DNA from: Alentia gelatinosa
Lineage: Eukaryota > Annelida > Polychaeta > Phyllodocida > Polynoidae
Assembly (NCBI GenBank): GCA_950022655.1
Contig: OX465582.1
Coordinates: 92,022,704 to 92,086,703, forward strand
Length of the DNA: 64,000 bases
Direction of reading: 5' to 3'
The position numbers and the translations under genes were made by a program. Numbering within the stretch: position 1 is the stretch's first letter; every line of letters starts with the position of its first letter. The notes below the pieces were generated by a model. The model did not search any database and was not told the DNA's origin. It was given only the letters and a program-made list of their open reading frames with translations. Below, one piece after another: positions 14,162-29,100 of this stretch.

Positions 14162-17100
14162 AGTGTAAATACATACCGCTGCTTGGGGTATAATAATTTG
14201 TTTCATATAACGTGATATGCCGTTTACTTCTGTATTGAATTACATATTGGATGCTTTGACTGTCATATTGTGTGCTTTGACTATCATATTGCGAGCTTTG
14301 AAATATAACACATTCTGATTGGCCGAGAGGCTGACAACACAGGTCTAGGCGGAAGATTTAAAAACGGGGGACTCCTTCACTTCCTGAGTTTTGAGTGGTC
14401 CAGCAAATGCCCCGGAATAATTTATCATGCAAATTTACCAAATATCAAGGTATTTAACGTAAGGCATGCACAGGATACCGTTTAAATTTGCGCATCTGAT
14501 CGGAAACAACACTTGCTGAGCGGGCGACACACAGATGTAAAAAAATAGAATGCATAAGTGTAACATCATTATCGGGGTTACCCCACGCTCTGGGAAATCC
14601 TGATGACGATGTCAATGGCAGCACAGTCAGTTGACAGAACTTGGCGGCAAGTGTTGTTGTCGGTCGATATCACATATCTAAGGTATTTGAACAGTATCAG
14701 GTGAATTGCCCAAGTTAGATACCTTGATATTTGGTAAATTTGTACCATAGATAATAAGTATCATTGTATAGGCGTCATGACTATCTTTTTACTTATTACC
14801 GATCTCATTGACCTGATGGATGATAATAATCGGGAACAATAATGTCGCTGACTTTTACCCTCGTATATTCCTCCCCATCACACCTCACTTTTTAACCTCG
14901 TAAAACGAACCAATTAACATCAAAGAGAGCGCCCGGGAGCCGGCCCCACCTTGGCCCTGGGCCATGGTTCTATTTAAGATATCAGAAAACTGTTTTCGAA
15001 TGCGCGTGATCCACCAAATTGACGCTCAGAGACGGCCAGCGGCGGCGGGCCGGCTGGTTTTTACAGGGCAGGCCAGCCAGAGGTGACGAGGGTGTCGTAA
15101 AATATCAAATTTTTACATTTGCTTCTGGGCAAGCTTTTGGATTTCGCCGTCGTACATGCCCCGTACGCCACATACATACCCCGTACGTCACCTAGGTGTC
15201 GTACGTATATAAATGCGACATGGGTAGGAGCGGGTCGTATATGTGTAGGATATACTACCACAGGTATATAACATATCCTATATTTGATCTCTCTTTTGTT
15301 GCAGGTCGGAGCTGAATGCTGGCGTGGACATGGCCAGCTTCACGCTATTGGTCCACTACAGACAGTGTAAAGACAAAGAGGACTACCTCCAGGTCAGTGA
15401 GAGCTTCATGTGAATGTGTTCTAGTAACCCCTCCATCAGTAGTAAACTGCACTGCGCGAAAACCACCAGTTTATATAGGGGACAGAGCCATTGTTAGTTC
15501 ATGGAGCAGTCACTAGGTGGTCGGGGGACAAAACCTGTATTCTGGCTCTTTGTTCTTACGAAATTCAGCTGACTTTCAATGTTTTATCAAGGTTCCTTTG
15601 ACTCTCTACACCGATCCCAGAGCAGGAAGATATAAAGCTAAAACCCAGGACATGATGTTTTTTACATGAAACACTTTATTTACATATGTGAGCAAGGCAA
15701 GAAAAGTGACATTTCCCAATTATCACTCACTTCTTTTGCACCTCCATTAGTGAAGAACAGCTACTTTTTCACCTCCTTTAGTGAAGAACACCTACTCGGG
15801 GGGCGTCATGGTGGCGCCTATGGATCATAGGCTATGTGCCGTATATGTACACACCCGGCGTATATATAGGTATGATTTAGCATATATGAGGTAGTCCTAA
15901 TTTCCGTTTTGTATATGCCTTATCTATAGACGTGTAAAATGTATACGACCAGTGTTTACATTTCCTGCAGACAATATTTCTCTTCATATACGCTTTGCAG
16001 CAAATACAGCCAATACATTGACGTATAGAAGAGGAAATGTATCAATATACAGCCGATACATGCACTTACGCAATGGCGTATTTATGAATAAACTGGTGGT
16101 TTTCGCGCAGTGCTGTCGCATGATTTTTTCAGAATGGGCAAAACCCAAGTGTTTCTTTTCTGAAGATGATACTAGTAGAATTGTCTCATTGTCAGAAATC
16201 ACCACACATTGAATATATCATGTTTTTCCTGCGATGTCTAGAGCTTTATTTAAGCTACTTTCAGTAGTGTAAGGCATTTTTCTATTGTTCTTAACATAAA
16301 AGTCCTAATATAGGCCTTGGTGTCATAGATGATAGAGAGGAAATTAGGATTGGCAGAGTTGACCAGAAAACTCAGTTTCAGGAGGCTCAGTGGTTCTGAA
16401 CCTCTGTTTGATAAAAGTTTGATCACTGACTTTTTTTTTTGCAACTTCCTTTATTGGCCAATAAGTAGTAGATATAACGTCCAAGTAGAGTAGTTGTTTT
16501 TGGGATAATCAAAACTAGTACACAATAAAGAGGGATAAATCCGTCGGCGACAAATAAGTCACTGGTTTCAATCGGTTCCCTGGCATAACTTCATAGTGAA
16601 CAGGTGTGATCGGCAAGACGTAATGACACTTGTTGAGATTCTATATGTACATGATTAGGTTACTGTAGCGTCTGTAGCAAAATTGACTCTTCACATTGAC
16701 CTTGACTTCAGGGCGGGAACGTCATCCGACTCTTTCACAAGGACATCGAGGCTTACCTCGTCGCCGAAGGCAGCTTCCGGTGCCTGCCCGTGGAGGACGG
16801 TAGGTGGCGCCACTGGCGAGCACCTTTTGACTAGTTTTTACACACTGCGCCGCTCCAGTTTATCGCTCCGCAAAACCCATCTGCTGTAGTTTACTAGAGC
16901 GCTGCAGTGTATCTTTCTTTTTACATCGAATCTTTGTGAATCTGATAAATTTTGATCTAGGACTACTATATCATAATGACTGGGTATGCAAATTGCTATC
17001 TTTTGACACTTTTGTGTTAGTTCCTGCACGTAAAGCCACTAGAGCAGACACTAGAGCAGACATTTGCTGAGCTTGTTTATACCTTCTCCTGCTCAACCTC

Positions 17101-20100
17101 TATGAATCAGACAATATTCAAATTCAGATAAATATGACATAAAATGACATGCACAGCATTCAAAGTTCTGCCCTTTTTATTTTAGTGAAAAAAATAGAAT
17201 GGCTTTCATCTACTGAATACTTTGTTTGGAGCATAGTGCAATTTACTTCAATATATTAACAAGATGATATCATTATTGATCATTGATAATATCCATGAAG
17301 AGTATTTTCATTTTCAAATTCCCCAGCCCAAATTAAGCAAAAAACAAAGCATTGTAGTTTACATTATGTCTCAACATTTTTCAGTTCACTTGCGTATCCG
17401 TGAGGCGAACCCAAATGACCCACGTACACTGTACCAACCCAAGTCAGGCATCACATACTGGCAGGTGGAGCTTGCCTCCAGCATCCTTGACGGGAAAAAA
17501 CTCCACTGGGAAGGGTCAGTTCGCTTCCGGCACATGACAACAAGACGCTACCTCGCCGTTTCTGAGAACCAGGAAATCTACCTAACAGAGGATGCAATCG
17601 ATGCCAAAACGGTCTTCAAAATTCACTCATTGTCCCAGGTAAGTAAAGGTCTAACAATGTTTTATCATCCACCTATTGGGAAGTTTGGGTATCAGTAATT
17701 TTCCTTCAGAAGATATCAACCACCTGTAATCTTCAGCAGGAGGTTACGGAAAAATAGTCTGTATTTCCCAAATCAGAAAATCTTACTCATGAAACGTTTT
17801 GCTCGCTTTGTGTGTTGGAAATAGAGACTTTTGTAGAATGCGTGAATCTAAACTTAATTACCACCACTATTATCAATACTACTGCCACTATGTGGCCTCA
17901 TCTGGAACTACGTATGTTTTACAATAGAAACATTTTCCATCAATATCCTGTTTATGTTACCTTATCCCGATTAGTATATCTTTTTGTTCTCGAATAATTC
18001 ATTTGAATAAAATCCTGGGCGTTATTTCATGGCAATGTTCAACACAACAAGACAATAGGGAGCGGTCCTTATAAAAGACTCATCAAAATCATTTTGCTTG
18101 GTGCTCTACAAAAATAATTATTTTCAAAGATTTGTTATCTATTCATGGTGTGAAGCTGTGGAGTCCTGCAGAGTGTAACCACATTCCACTTATTACAAAG
18201 ACATGTATCGTTACACATGAAAACCGACTTTCATTAGTTGTAATTGTTTCACTCTTCAGAGGCCAGAGACGAACATGATCAAAATTGACAGCAACGTGAG
18301 GATCCAGCATGTGGTGACTGGCTGCTGGCTGCACGCCCCAGTGGGTAAGGGCATTTAAACATTCATACAAGTACCACAGACCTTTAACACTGACAGTGGG
18401 TAAGGGCATTTACACATTCATACAAGTACCGCAGACCTTTAACACTGGCAGTGGGTAAGGGCATTTAAACATTCTTACAAGTACTAAGACCTTTAACACT
18501 GACAGAGGGTAAGGGCATTTAAACATTCATACAAGTACCGCAGACCTTTAACACTGACAGTGGGTAAGGGAATTTAAACATTCATACAAGTACCGCAGAC
18601 CTTTGACACTGGCAGTGGGTAAGGGCATTTAAACATTCTTACAAGTACTAAGACCTTTAACACTGACAGAGGGTAAGGGCATTTAAACATTCATACAAGT
18701 ACCGCAGACCTTTAACACTGACAGTGGGTAAGGGCATTTAAACATTCATACAAGTACCGCAGACCTTTAACACTGACAGTGGGTAAGGACATTTAAACAT
18801 TCATACAAGTATGCAGACCTACTGGCAGTGGGTAAGGGCATTTAAACAATTATACAGGTCCCGCAGACCTTTGACAATGACAGTGGGTAAGGGCATTTAA
18901 ACACTCGTACAAGTACCGCAGACCTTTAACACTGACAGTGGGTAAGGGCATTTAAACATTCTTACAAGTACTGAGACCTTTAACACTGACAGTGGGTAAG
19001 GGCATTTAAACATGCATACAAGTACGCAGACCTACTGGCAGTGGGTAAGGGCATTTAAACATTCATACAAGTACGCAGACATACTGGCAGTGGGTAAGGG
19101 CACTTAAACATTCTTACAAGTACTGAGGCCTTTAACACTGACAGTGGGTAAGGGCATTTAAACATTCATACAAGTATGCAGACCTACTGGCAGTGGGTAA
19201 GGGCATTTAAACATTCTTACAAGTACGTAGACCTACTGGCAGTGGGTAAGGGCATTTAAACAATTATACATGTCCCGCAGACCTTTAACAATGACAGTGG
19301 GTAAGGGCATTTAAACATTCATACAAGTATGCAGACCTACTGGCAGTGGGTAAGGGCATTTAAACAATTATACAGGTCCCGCAGACCTTTGACAATGACA
19401 GTGGGTAAGGGCATTTAAACACTCGTACAAGTACCGCAGACCTTTAACACTGACAGTGGGTAAGGGCATTTAAACATTCTTACAAGTACTGAGACCTTTA
19501 ACGCTGACAGTGGGTAAGGGCATTTAAACATGCATACAAGTACGCAGACCTACTGGCAGTGGGTAAGGGCATTTAAACATTCATACAAGTACGCAGACAT
19601 ACTGGCAGTGGGTAAGGGCACTTGAACATTCTTACAAGTACTGAGGCCTTTAACACTGACAGTGGGTAAGGGCATTTAAACATGCATACAAGTATGCAGA
19701 CCTACTGGCAGTGGGTAAGGGCATTTAAACATTCTTACAAGTACTGAGACCTTTAACACTGGCAGTGGGTAAGGGCATTTAAACATTCATACAAGTACGC
19801 AGACCTAATGGCAGTGGGTAAGGGCATTTAAACACTTGTACAAGTACTACAGCCGTTTTACACTGGCGGTGGGTAAGGGCATTTAAACACTCGTACAAGT
19901 ACCGCAGACCTTTAACACTGGCAGTGGGTAAGGGCATCTAAACATTCATAGAAGTACTGCAGACCTTTTACACTGGCAGTGGGTAAGGGCATTTAAATAC
20001 TAGTATCAGTACCACAGACCTTTTACACTGGCAGTAGGTAAGGGCATTTAAATACTAGTATCAGTACTGCAGACCTTTTACATTGGCAGTGGGTAAGAGC

Positions 20101-23100
20101 ATTTTAACAATTATATAAGTACCGGAGACCTTTGACACTGGTAGTAGGTAAGGGCATTTAAACATTTATACAGGTACCGCAGACCTACTGGCAGTGGGTA
20201 AGGGCATTTAAACACTTGAACAAGTTTTGGAGAATTAGGCTTTTTACATTGGCAGTGAGTAAGTGCGTTCAAACACCTCATACAAGTACCTTACGCTGGT
20301 GTTAACGACAGGTTTAACACCAGCGTTTAACACTAAAATATTTTACATCTACTTATAAATGATACCCACATTTTGGAAGTCTAATTGAATAAATTGGACG
20401 TTAAACTACCCAAACAAACAAATTACATATGGGATGGTTTGAGAATAAAAAGTTTAATAATTGTAAATTGTGTACTTTCAGATCTGCCGTACGAGAAGAA
20501 GCATGGCGGCGAGTCTTCCTCGATGGATTGCCTCAAGTGGGACGGAGCTGATCACCTGCAGGTAATCTTCAGGATTATCTCACCCCTGGAATAAATGTCC
20601 ACAGGCTTTACTCGTTCTCCATGCCCTTACAAGTATTGAAGTTCGTTCTCCATGGTATATAGCCAGTGTGTTGGCCATTCTTTTAGTGTGTACAGGGGTG
20701 AGATAAATACAGAAACCAACTCGTTTTGGTCAAAGAAGTCATTCTCCACGAGTTTGAATGCTATGTGATATTCACTCGGCTGTCGCCTCGTTCATGTCAC
20801 ACCGCATCAAACTCGTGGAGAATGACGACTTTGACCAAAACTTGTTAGTTTCTTCTTTAGTCTGCAATAAGTCAAAAGGCGATTAACGAGAACCAGTCGA
20901 GTGAATAGGCCTTTTTCCACTGGCCGGTGTTGCACGTTATCTGCCTAGTTACGCCACGGCTGAAGCCAAACATTCACCTGGCAACGTATTCTTTAGCATT
21001 GGATCAATGAGTGTATGAGTATAATCACGGATTTGGATGTAAAGGTCCGTGGTATAATACATTATTTCAAGAGAAATAACAGCAATTGCATCGTATTCTA
21101 CGGTCTATCAGCTTCAATTTGGTGTGTCATACATGCATATCGCTTCAGTGATACTTCAGATTTTTCTAGAAAAAGAACCAGAGAAGCAATGCACACAAGT
21201 GGTAGATATACAATAGCCAAAGCCTGGTCAACACAGGCTTATCTTTATCATTGGAGAAACCGAGACAGTTATCAGCTATTAAGTTAAGACGATCCATAGT
21301 CATTGGTACAATACTGTAATCCGCCCAGGCTATCATGTCTTGCCCGAAACAACAGTCTTGCGCTCACACCTACTGCCCACTCTCTAGGTGTAAAAGCTTT
21401 GAATCACATTCACCCAATGCTAGAGTGACCAGTATTTGACCGAGCGATGGACTAACTAAGCTACGCACCGCTAGGCGGTGCTAAACGGAAAAACTGCAAT
21501 TAAATCTACTAGATGAGCGCTGCAGTATCAGAAAATTTGACATATTTAGACGTGTATTTGTCAAAAATCTACTGGATAAGGGCTGTGGTATCAGAAAATT
21601 TGACACATTTAGATCTATATTTTTTGAATAAATCTACTGGATGAGGAATACTTTACCAGAAAACCTGACATATTTAGACTCATATTAGTTAATTAGATCT
21701 ACCGGATAAGGGCTGCGGTATCAGAAAGCCGACACATTTAGACTTGTATTAGTTAATTAGATCTATTAAATGAGGGGTGCAGTTTCAGAAAGCTCAATAC
21801 ATTTAGACTTGTTTGAATTAATTAGATCTACTAGATGGAGCAGCGTTCGGAGAAATCCGACACATTTAGACTTGTATTAGTTAATTAGATCGTCTAGATA
21901 GAGCTGCGTTCATTGAAACCCAACACATTTAGACTTGTATTAGCTAATTAGATCGTCTAGATAAAGCTGCGTTCAGAGAAACCCAACACATTTAGACTTG
22001 TATTAGTTAATTAGATCGTCTAGATAGAGCTGCGTTCATTGAAACCCAACACATTTAAACTTGTATTAGTTAATTAGATCGTCTAGATAGAGCTGCGTTC
22101 AGAGAAACCCAACACATTTAGACTTGTATTAGCTAATTAGATCGTCTAGATAGAGCTGCGTTCATTGAAACCCAACACATTTAGACTTGTATTAGCTAAT
22201 TAGATCGTCTAGATAGAGCTGCGTTCATTGAAACCCAACACATTTAGACTTGTATTAGCTAATTAGATCGTCTAGATAGAGCTGCGTTCAATGAAACCCA
22301 ACACATTTAGACTTGTATTAGTTAATTAGATCGTCTAGATAGAGCTGCGTTCAGAGAAACCCAACACATTTGTATTAGCTAATTAGATCGTCTAGATAGA
22401 GCTGCGTTCATTGAAACCCAACACATTTAAACTTGTATTAGTTAATTAGATCGTCTAGATAGAGCTGCGTTCAGAGAAACCCAACACATTTAAACTTGCA
22501 TTAGTTAATAAGATCGTCTAGATAGAGCTGCGTTCAGAGAAACCCAACACATTTAAACTTGTATTAGTTAATTAGATTGTCTAGATAGAGCTGCGTTCAT
22601 TGAAACCCAACACATTTGTATTAGCTAATTAGATCGTCTAGATAGAGCTGCGTTCATTGAAACCCAACACATTTAAACTTGTATTAGTTAATTAGATCGT
22701 CTAGATAGAGCTGCGTTCAGAGAAACCCAACACATTTAAACTTGCATTAGTTAATTAGATCGTCTAGATAGAGCTGCGTTCAGAGAAACCCAACACATTT
22801 AAACTTGTATTAGTTAATTAGATTGTCTAGATAGAGCTGCGTTCATTGAAACCCAACACATTTAAACTTGTATCAGTTAATTAGATTGTCTAGATAGAGC
22901 TGCGTTTAGAGAAACCCAACATATTTAAACTTGTATAGTTATGATGGTCGAGTAGTGGTGGATGATCCAGGGGGCTGTTGAATAAAGTTTGTTCGTTTCT
23001 GGTGCTGGTCTGAACGATACGATAACTCCAACGATGAACGACATCCTGGACAATGTTTTCCATTTAGTGTTGTATGACAAAAGAGAAGATATTCTATAAA

Positions 23101-26100
23101 TGAAAGAATATGTATATAGCACCTTGTAAGACCTTTAGGTTACCCTTATGATCAATACATCTCGTGCTTACAACACATTATTTTATACAACACTATGGCT
23201 CCAAAGACAATCCTAAGATACTTTTTTGTCGTTCATAGTTTATTCAACGGCCCCCAGGATAATGTTTATTCTCATGTGGTAAAAGTGGTTTTGCGTCTTT
23301 GTGCTGCAGGTGGCGGCCAGTTCCCAGCAGCAGTACCAGGACGCCTTCACCCTACAGAAAGTGTCGGAGAAAGAGTGGCGCAACTTTAACTACATCGCCG
23401 GCATCCTGCCCTTCATCGAGGACCTCATTGTCAAGGTGAGGCAGAGCTGCGGGTTAATCTACTATATATATTTCACCTTTCCATTTTTTCCCATTTTTTC
23501 GGGTAGCGAATGTTTATTTCCATATTTATAATACAAGATTAGTTTTTCTTTAAATTTCGGGTCTTTTCTCTACCACATCTACATTTCTTTTCCTTTGGTT
23601 AAACCTTAAATATAGAAATTTGCTCACATTGTATGTTTCAGGTGGTCTGTATTGGACTCCACTTTTAAAAGATCTGCAAATATAGAGTTGTTTTTTCTTA
23701 TTCAAAATGCTTGAAAAATAAAAGTTGGGAGATACTCAACCTTTGATCATAACAATCACTGAACTTAACTACAGAGAAATCTTTCCTCTCTAAAGTATAC
23801 CTAAATTGCATTAATGACGGCCGGATTTGTGGTACATAATACATGTATAAATCAGTAATGTTGGAAATTAATATCACCTTGTTTTTCATCTTTTTCATTG
23901 TTGTTCATATTCTTCATACACGGAACTATCTATGAAAATGTGGTAAATGTACGTTGCAGTATACCTTTCTGATTATTGAATGACTTCGTTGATAGATATT
24001 AGTAAAGAGAAAGGACTTAAAGTGACAAGTGTTAATGTATGGAGTATTGTACCTAACCTGGAAAGTGTTTCATCTTACTTGGGTTTTTCAATATCATGGC
24101 TATATCAGAGACATGGCTAGACCCGAGACAACCTAATTCAATTGTATCTATACAGGGTTTCCAACTGATTAGGTTGGACAGAAGGCCTCATGTTAACAAA
24201 AAAGGAGGAGGGCTGTTAATATACATTAAGAATGGAATATCGTATGAAAAAATAGATGATTTATGTATTATTACCCCTCTGTATGAGCTGTGCACTGTTG
24301 AAATTTGCATGGGCGAGACAAAATACATAATAGTCAATGCCTATAAGTCACCCACTACTACGCCTACTGAGATGTATGAAAAACTTACTGAAATAGCTAA
24401 TAGATTTTCTCAAAATAGACCTATCATTATCATGGGAGATTTTAATATCGATATGTTAGATATGAAAAATAAAAAGCACTTTATGGATAAATTTTGTGTT
24501 CAGAATAACCTAACTCAAGTAATTTCAGTTCCTACCAGATATACAGAAACTACTTGTACCCTAATAGATCATATTTATACGAATGTTAAGAAAATTTCTA
24601 AAGCCGGAGTACTAGACTATATAATAAAAGATCACCTGGCGGTCTATGCTATTGTAAAAGCAAAAAGGAATAAAGTTCCTAAAGAAAAGATTTGTGCATG
24701 CACCTATAAAAATTTTGATCATCAAAGCTTCGTAACCTTATTAAAAAACTCGGATTGGAAAAACTTTAATCAAGATGCCCATCCTGATGTTCTGTGGGAT
24801 ACAATGTTAAAACATATAACTGTGGCCCTCAACGCATCTGCACCTATGATAACATTCTATGCAAGTTTACATAAACCAAAGTGGTTGAGCAATGATATTC
24901 TTACTTCAATGAAAAATCGAGACTATTTCTTTAAAAAAGCTCATCGTACAAATAATTTAGACGATTGGCGAATTGCAAAATACCATCGCAATAGAACCCA
25001 ATCGATGATAAGACCAAGTAAACAAAACCTAATTGACAAACTCTTAATTAATAATAACGGAGATGCGAAATCTTTTTGGAGAGGAATAAGAAAAATACTC
25101 CCAAAAGAAGAAGCACCCCCAATTGGAGACTTAATTGTTGAGGAAACGGGAGAACCTATACCCACGGATCAACGAGCTGAACATATTAATCATTACTTCG
25201 CCACGATTGGAGAAAAGCTCGCTAACAATCTTCCAAAAATAGACATACCAGAACCTTCTTACATAGATGGCCCAGACAGTACGGACATTCTTAAGGAAGA
25301 CATAACTGTAGATGAAATGGTAAATGCTATAAAGGAACTTAATTTTAATAAAGCATCATCTATTTTGAACATAAAATCATTCATACTAAAGATAGCATTT
25401 TAGTCTAATCTCGATAAACTACAAATTATTTTCAATTCGTCAATAAGACACTTAGTATTCCCGACTGACTGGAAAGTAACTCGTTTAATGCCAATTCCCA
25501 AGTAAGGAAATCTTAAATTAGTCAGTAACTTCAGGCCCATAAGCTTACTTCCACTCCCAAGTAAGCTATTTGAAAAAATATCATGAATAAAAGAATAAAA
25601 ACTTTCCTTGAGGGTAATGGTCTCCTTTCAACTGTACAACATGGTTTTAGAAGTAAACGCTCCACAATAACTGCCATAAATAATTTTCTAACCCACATAT
25701 ATAATAATATCAATAGTAACAAAAAACCTATAACAGCCTTCTTAGATTTAAAAAAAAGCGTTCGACACTGTCTCTCATCCATTACTAATCTCCAAACTCC
25801 ACCAATTAGGTTTATCTAACAATAGTTGTCTATGGTTTAAGAATTATTTAACAGGTAGAGTACAAAGAACTATAGTAGGAAACAATTTTTCTGGACTTGA
25901 AGAAATTACATATGGTATCCCACAAGGGTCAGTACTGGGCCAACTCTCTTCCTAATTTATATTAACAGTTTAACAGATTACCTTAAAGAGTTACCTTGCA
26001 ATATAACCTTGTATGCTGAAGACACAGCAATCACAACCACCAACCAGGATGACATGCGAAAAGTAATACCAAAAGCATTTCAATGGTGTACCGAAAACCT

Positions 26101-29100
26101 GTTAACTCTTAATGAAAAAAAACCTAAAATCCTCGAGTTTAGCCAGAGTTTTCCACGTGACAATAGCCTGAATGAGGAACCAATCTTGGTAATTAACATA
26201 CCATTAGAAAATGTTACAAGTTACAACTACTTAGGGCTTCAAATAGATCACAAATTAAAATTTCATGAACATAGACGCTCCATTATTAAAAGAACTTCAG
26301 ACAAAATATATTTACTAGGTAAAATAAGGCACTTAATTAATACTGATACGGCTTTAAGAATATATAAAAGTAAAATCCTTCCCTATTTTGACTATTGCGA
26401 CTATGTGTACAACCCGCAAACTAACCAAGGATCCCATGAGCTACAATTGCTACAAAACAGGGCCCTTCGATCTGTATACAGAGTAAAATTAGGACCCAAT
26501 CAAAACTTTACGACGATTAAGCTCCATAAAAAAGCGAAGCTTCTATATCTGGCCAAACGGAGAGAATTACATCTCCTACACTATTCCTTCACTCTTATTC
26601 AAATCCAAGACTTGTTAGATAGAAGAGATATTCCCACAAGGAGGCAGGTTGGCCTCAGATTAATGTTACCATTACTAAAGAACTTAGTATTTGAAAAGTC
26701 ATTCTATTATAGGGGTATTAGTATTTGGAACAAATTAAAACCCGATTTTACGCATTATGAGGATCTAAAAATGTTTAAACTTAACACTAACTTTTCCGAA
26801 ATGCCTATATCAAGATAATTATCTATAAATTTTTCTTTTTACATATACTGTACAATTAGGGTCAAAAAAGGTCGCCTAAGACAGAGGAGCTTGTTTCAGG
26901 GCGTAAAAGTTCCAGATTATGATTACGACTGGATATTATTTCATTATTTCATTGTTTCTGACATTATTCTGATGCTAAGATAGAGGAGGTTGCTTCAGGA
27001 CACAAAAGTCCAGATTGTGATTACGACGACATTATTTCATTATTCCTGACATTATTTAGATTGCTACCCCTCATTTACCTACCGAACCTAGTGTGTATAC
27101 TACTGAGGTTAATGAAAATACTATAGTTATAGACTAATGCAGTGTAGTTAACTACAGGTAAATGTAAATGTTGGCCTAGATTGTGACTACGACTATGCCA
27201 AACATGCATTATAATTGTGACTATGATGTGCTTGTATTATGTGCCGAATCTTGTATGACAATTGGAATGTAATAACAGTGTATCGATAAGAAAACTCTAT
27301 TACTTACTCATATTGAAACAAGATTAAACATTAAAGCTATTAGAATTAGTTAGGAAATCAACGATGGTCGATATTAACCATTTAGCCAATTTGCCAAAGT
27401 TATAATCATGAGAAAGAAGAATCACTCATCACATCTCATCAACATTTATCATCAAATTGATTTGTGTGTTCAAAATTAATGTATTAAATCTAGAAATCTG
27501 ATTTCCGGTATTTTTCCCAATTGACGAAATAACTCAAGGAACTTGATATTGTGGTGTCAAACTTGATGTAACTTACACTTTAATGGGCCCGAATGGAAGA
27601 ACGGCACAAGTGCTGAATTCGGTGGAATGTAAATACTACAAGCCCTAATAAAATTGTTGAAAAAAAACCCAAAGAAACTTTCAGCCCCTTGTATTGGCCC
27701 ACATAGACATGTTTTCCATGTCTCTCTTAGACAGCACATTCCACATGAACATTATTCCCGCCTTTTTTTCTGACACCCACTGATTTGACTGCTGCTACTG
27801 TTCTGTATGATCTACATAGAATCAGAAAAAGAAATCTCGGAGGTATTTTATAGTCGAGACGATCGCTAATTGTGACCAGTTAGCGATCACTTTGAAGTTA
27901 TCGTGTTCTATTGACAAATGGTGACCATGATCCCCCTTTCTTTGCACCTTTATAATACGTTACGATGCTCACCGACACACACCGATATACTGCGATATGC
28001 TCCTTCCAATAGGCTACTATTTTCTCGGCGTTGGTGGGCGCCAGGCCTTACACTTTATCAAATTGTATGATATTTACAACGATGAATTTCCCATGCAAGT
28101 TATATCTAACGGTTGTACTTTCAGCGCCAAAATCCCTCCTACCAACTGACTTCACGGCAAACTGTATCTATTGAAACGGTGAGTGTTATATTCTATTTTT
28201 ATCAGTGACTGATAGAGGTAGAGTTATATAACATTGTACTTACACTCATTGCCCTCTGCCTGTACTGAAAGCTTTACACAAGACAGGTGTCTCGCACCAT
28301 AGTAAATTCCTCATATATTCTGACTCAAAGTCATGCCTTCAAAGTATCCTCCAATACACTCTGACAAACCCTTTGTTAAGAGAAGTTCAACAGAGGAATA
28401 GCATTTTGAAGAAAAGAAAGAAAGACATAGTTGTAGGGATCAACAGAAATGAAGAGGCAGATAGCGCAGAAAAGAAAGCTCTGAATTTGCCTCCCTGTAC
28501 ATTGAAAATTCCACTCACGGATATGATAACTCCAATAGGAGAATTGACAATGAACAAATGGCAATCTGACTAGAACAAGCAAATAAGAAACAAATTGCAT
28601 ACCATTCATTCAACTGTGAATGGGAAGAGAAACTGTGGGGGATTAAGTTGTAGTGAACAGGTGAAGTTGACCCTTCTGAAAATAGGTCACTCCAGACTTA
28701 CACACGAATACCTCCTGAAAGGGGATAATCCCCCAGTATACGCCCTTTTGAGGTATCCCATAATTCAGTCTATTTACAAGTTCCGGTGTGCGCTGGTTGC
28801 CGACTTTGTGTGGTGATAGACCCTTGAACCGTAACCCATATTATTGCAGTTTAGCGGTTTTTATAAATCTTCAAATTGGAAATCCGATGCCAGAAATGGA
28901 AATTTCAGTTATTTCTGCATGTAAATCCAAAATCGAATTCAGTTTCTCCAAATATAAATCGGAAAACTATGTTTCATGTGGTCGTGGTGTGGCCAGCCAG
29001 TCGCGGCGGAACTTGTATTTACCCTGGGCGATAATAGGGAGTTTAGTAACCTCTGGAGGGTCTATGCCGAGCAGGCAACATACCCATAACTATTCAGCAT

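Larger units (their letters stand above)
9297..14173 (-). mobile_element. Penelope-like retroelement insertion with 17-bp target duplication
   Basis: A minus-strand element with two open reading frames lies between two copies of AACTCAGTGTAAATACA (9297-9313 and 14157-14173). The element body is 9314-14156 or so. The + strand ends in 67 A residues (14092-14158), that is, a poly(T) tract at the 5' end relative to the ORFs. ORF1 runs open into this tract, so the copy is probably 5'-truncated there. Sits in intron 5 of the IP3R-like gene in antisense orientation. Confidence 0.85.
24010..27060 (+). mobile_element. Decayed non-LTR retrotransposon (LINE, CR1/Jockey-like)
   Basis: An endonuclease domain precedes a reverse transcriptase, followed by a 3' region with a diverged direct duplication (about 26870-26960 and 26970-27050, CAGATT[AG]TGATTACGAC). 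Stops and frameshifts interrupt it. Lies in intron 11 in sense orientation. The 3' boundary is not clear. Confidence 0.8.

Noticed and set aside
13966..14193. Plus-strand frame ending in poly-lysine
   Set aside because: Antisense to ORF1 of the retroelement and running through the poly(A) tract.
18345..22940. CRISPR-like arrays
   Set aside because: Units are contiguous tandem repeats without unique spacers, in an intron-containing eukaryotic gene.
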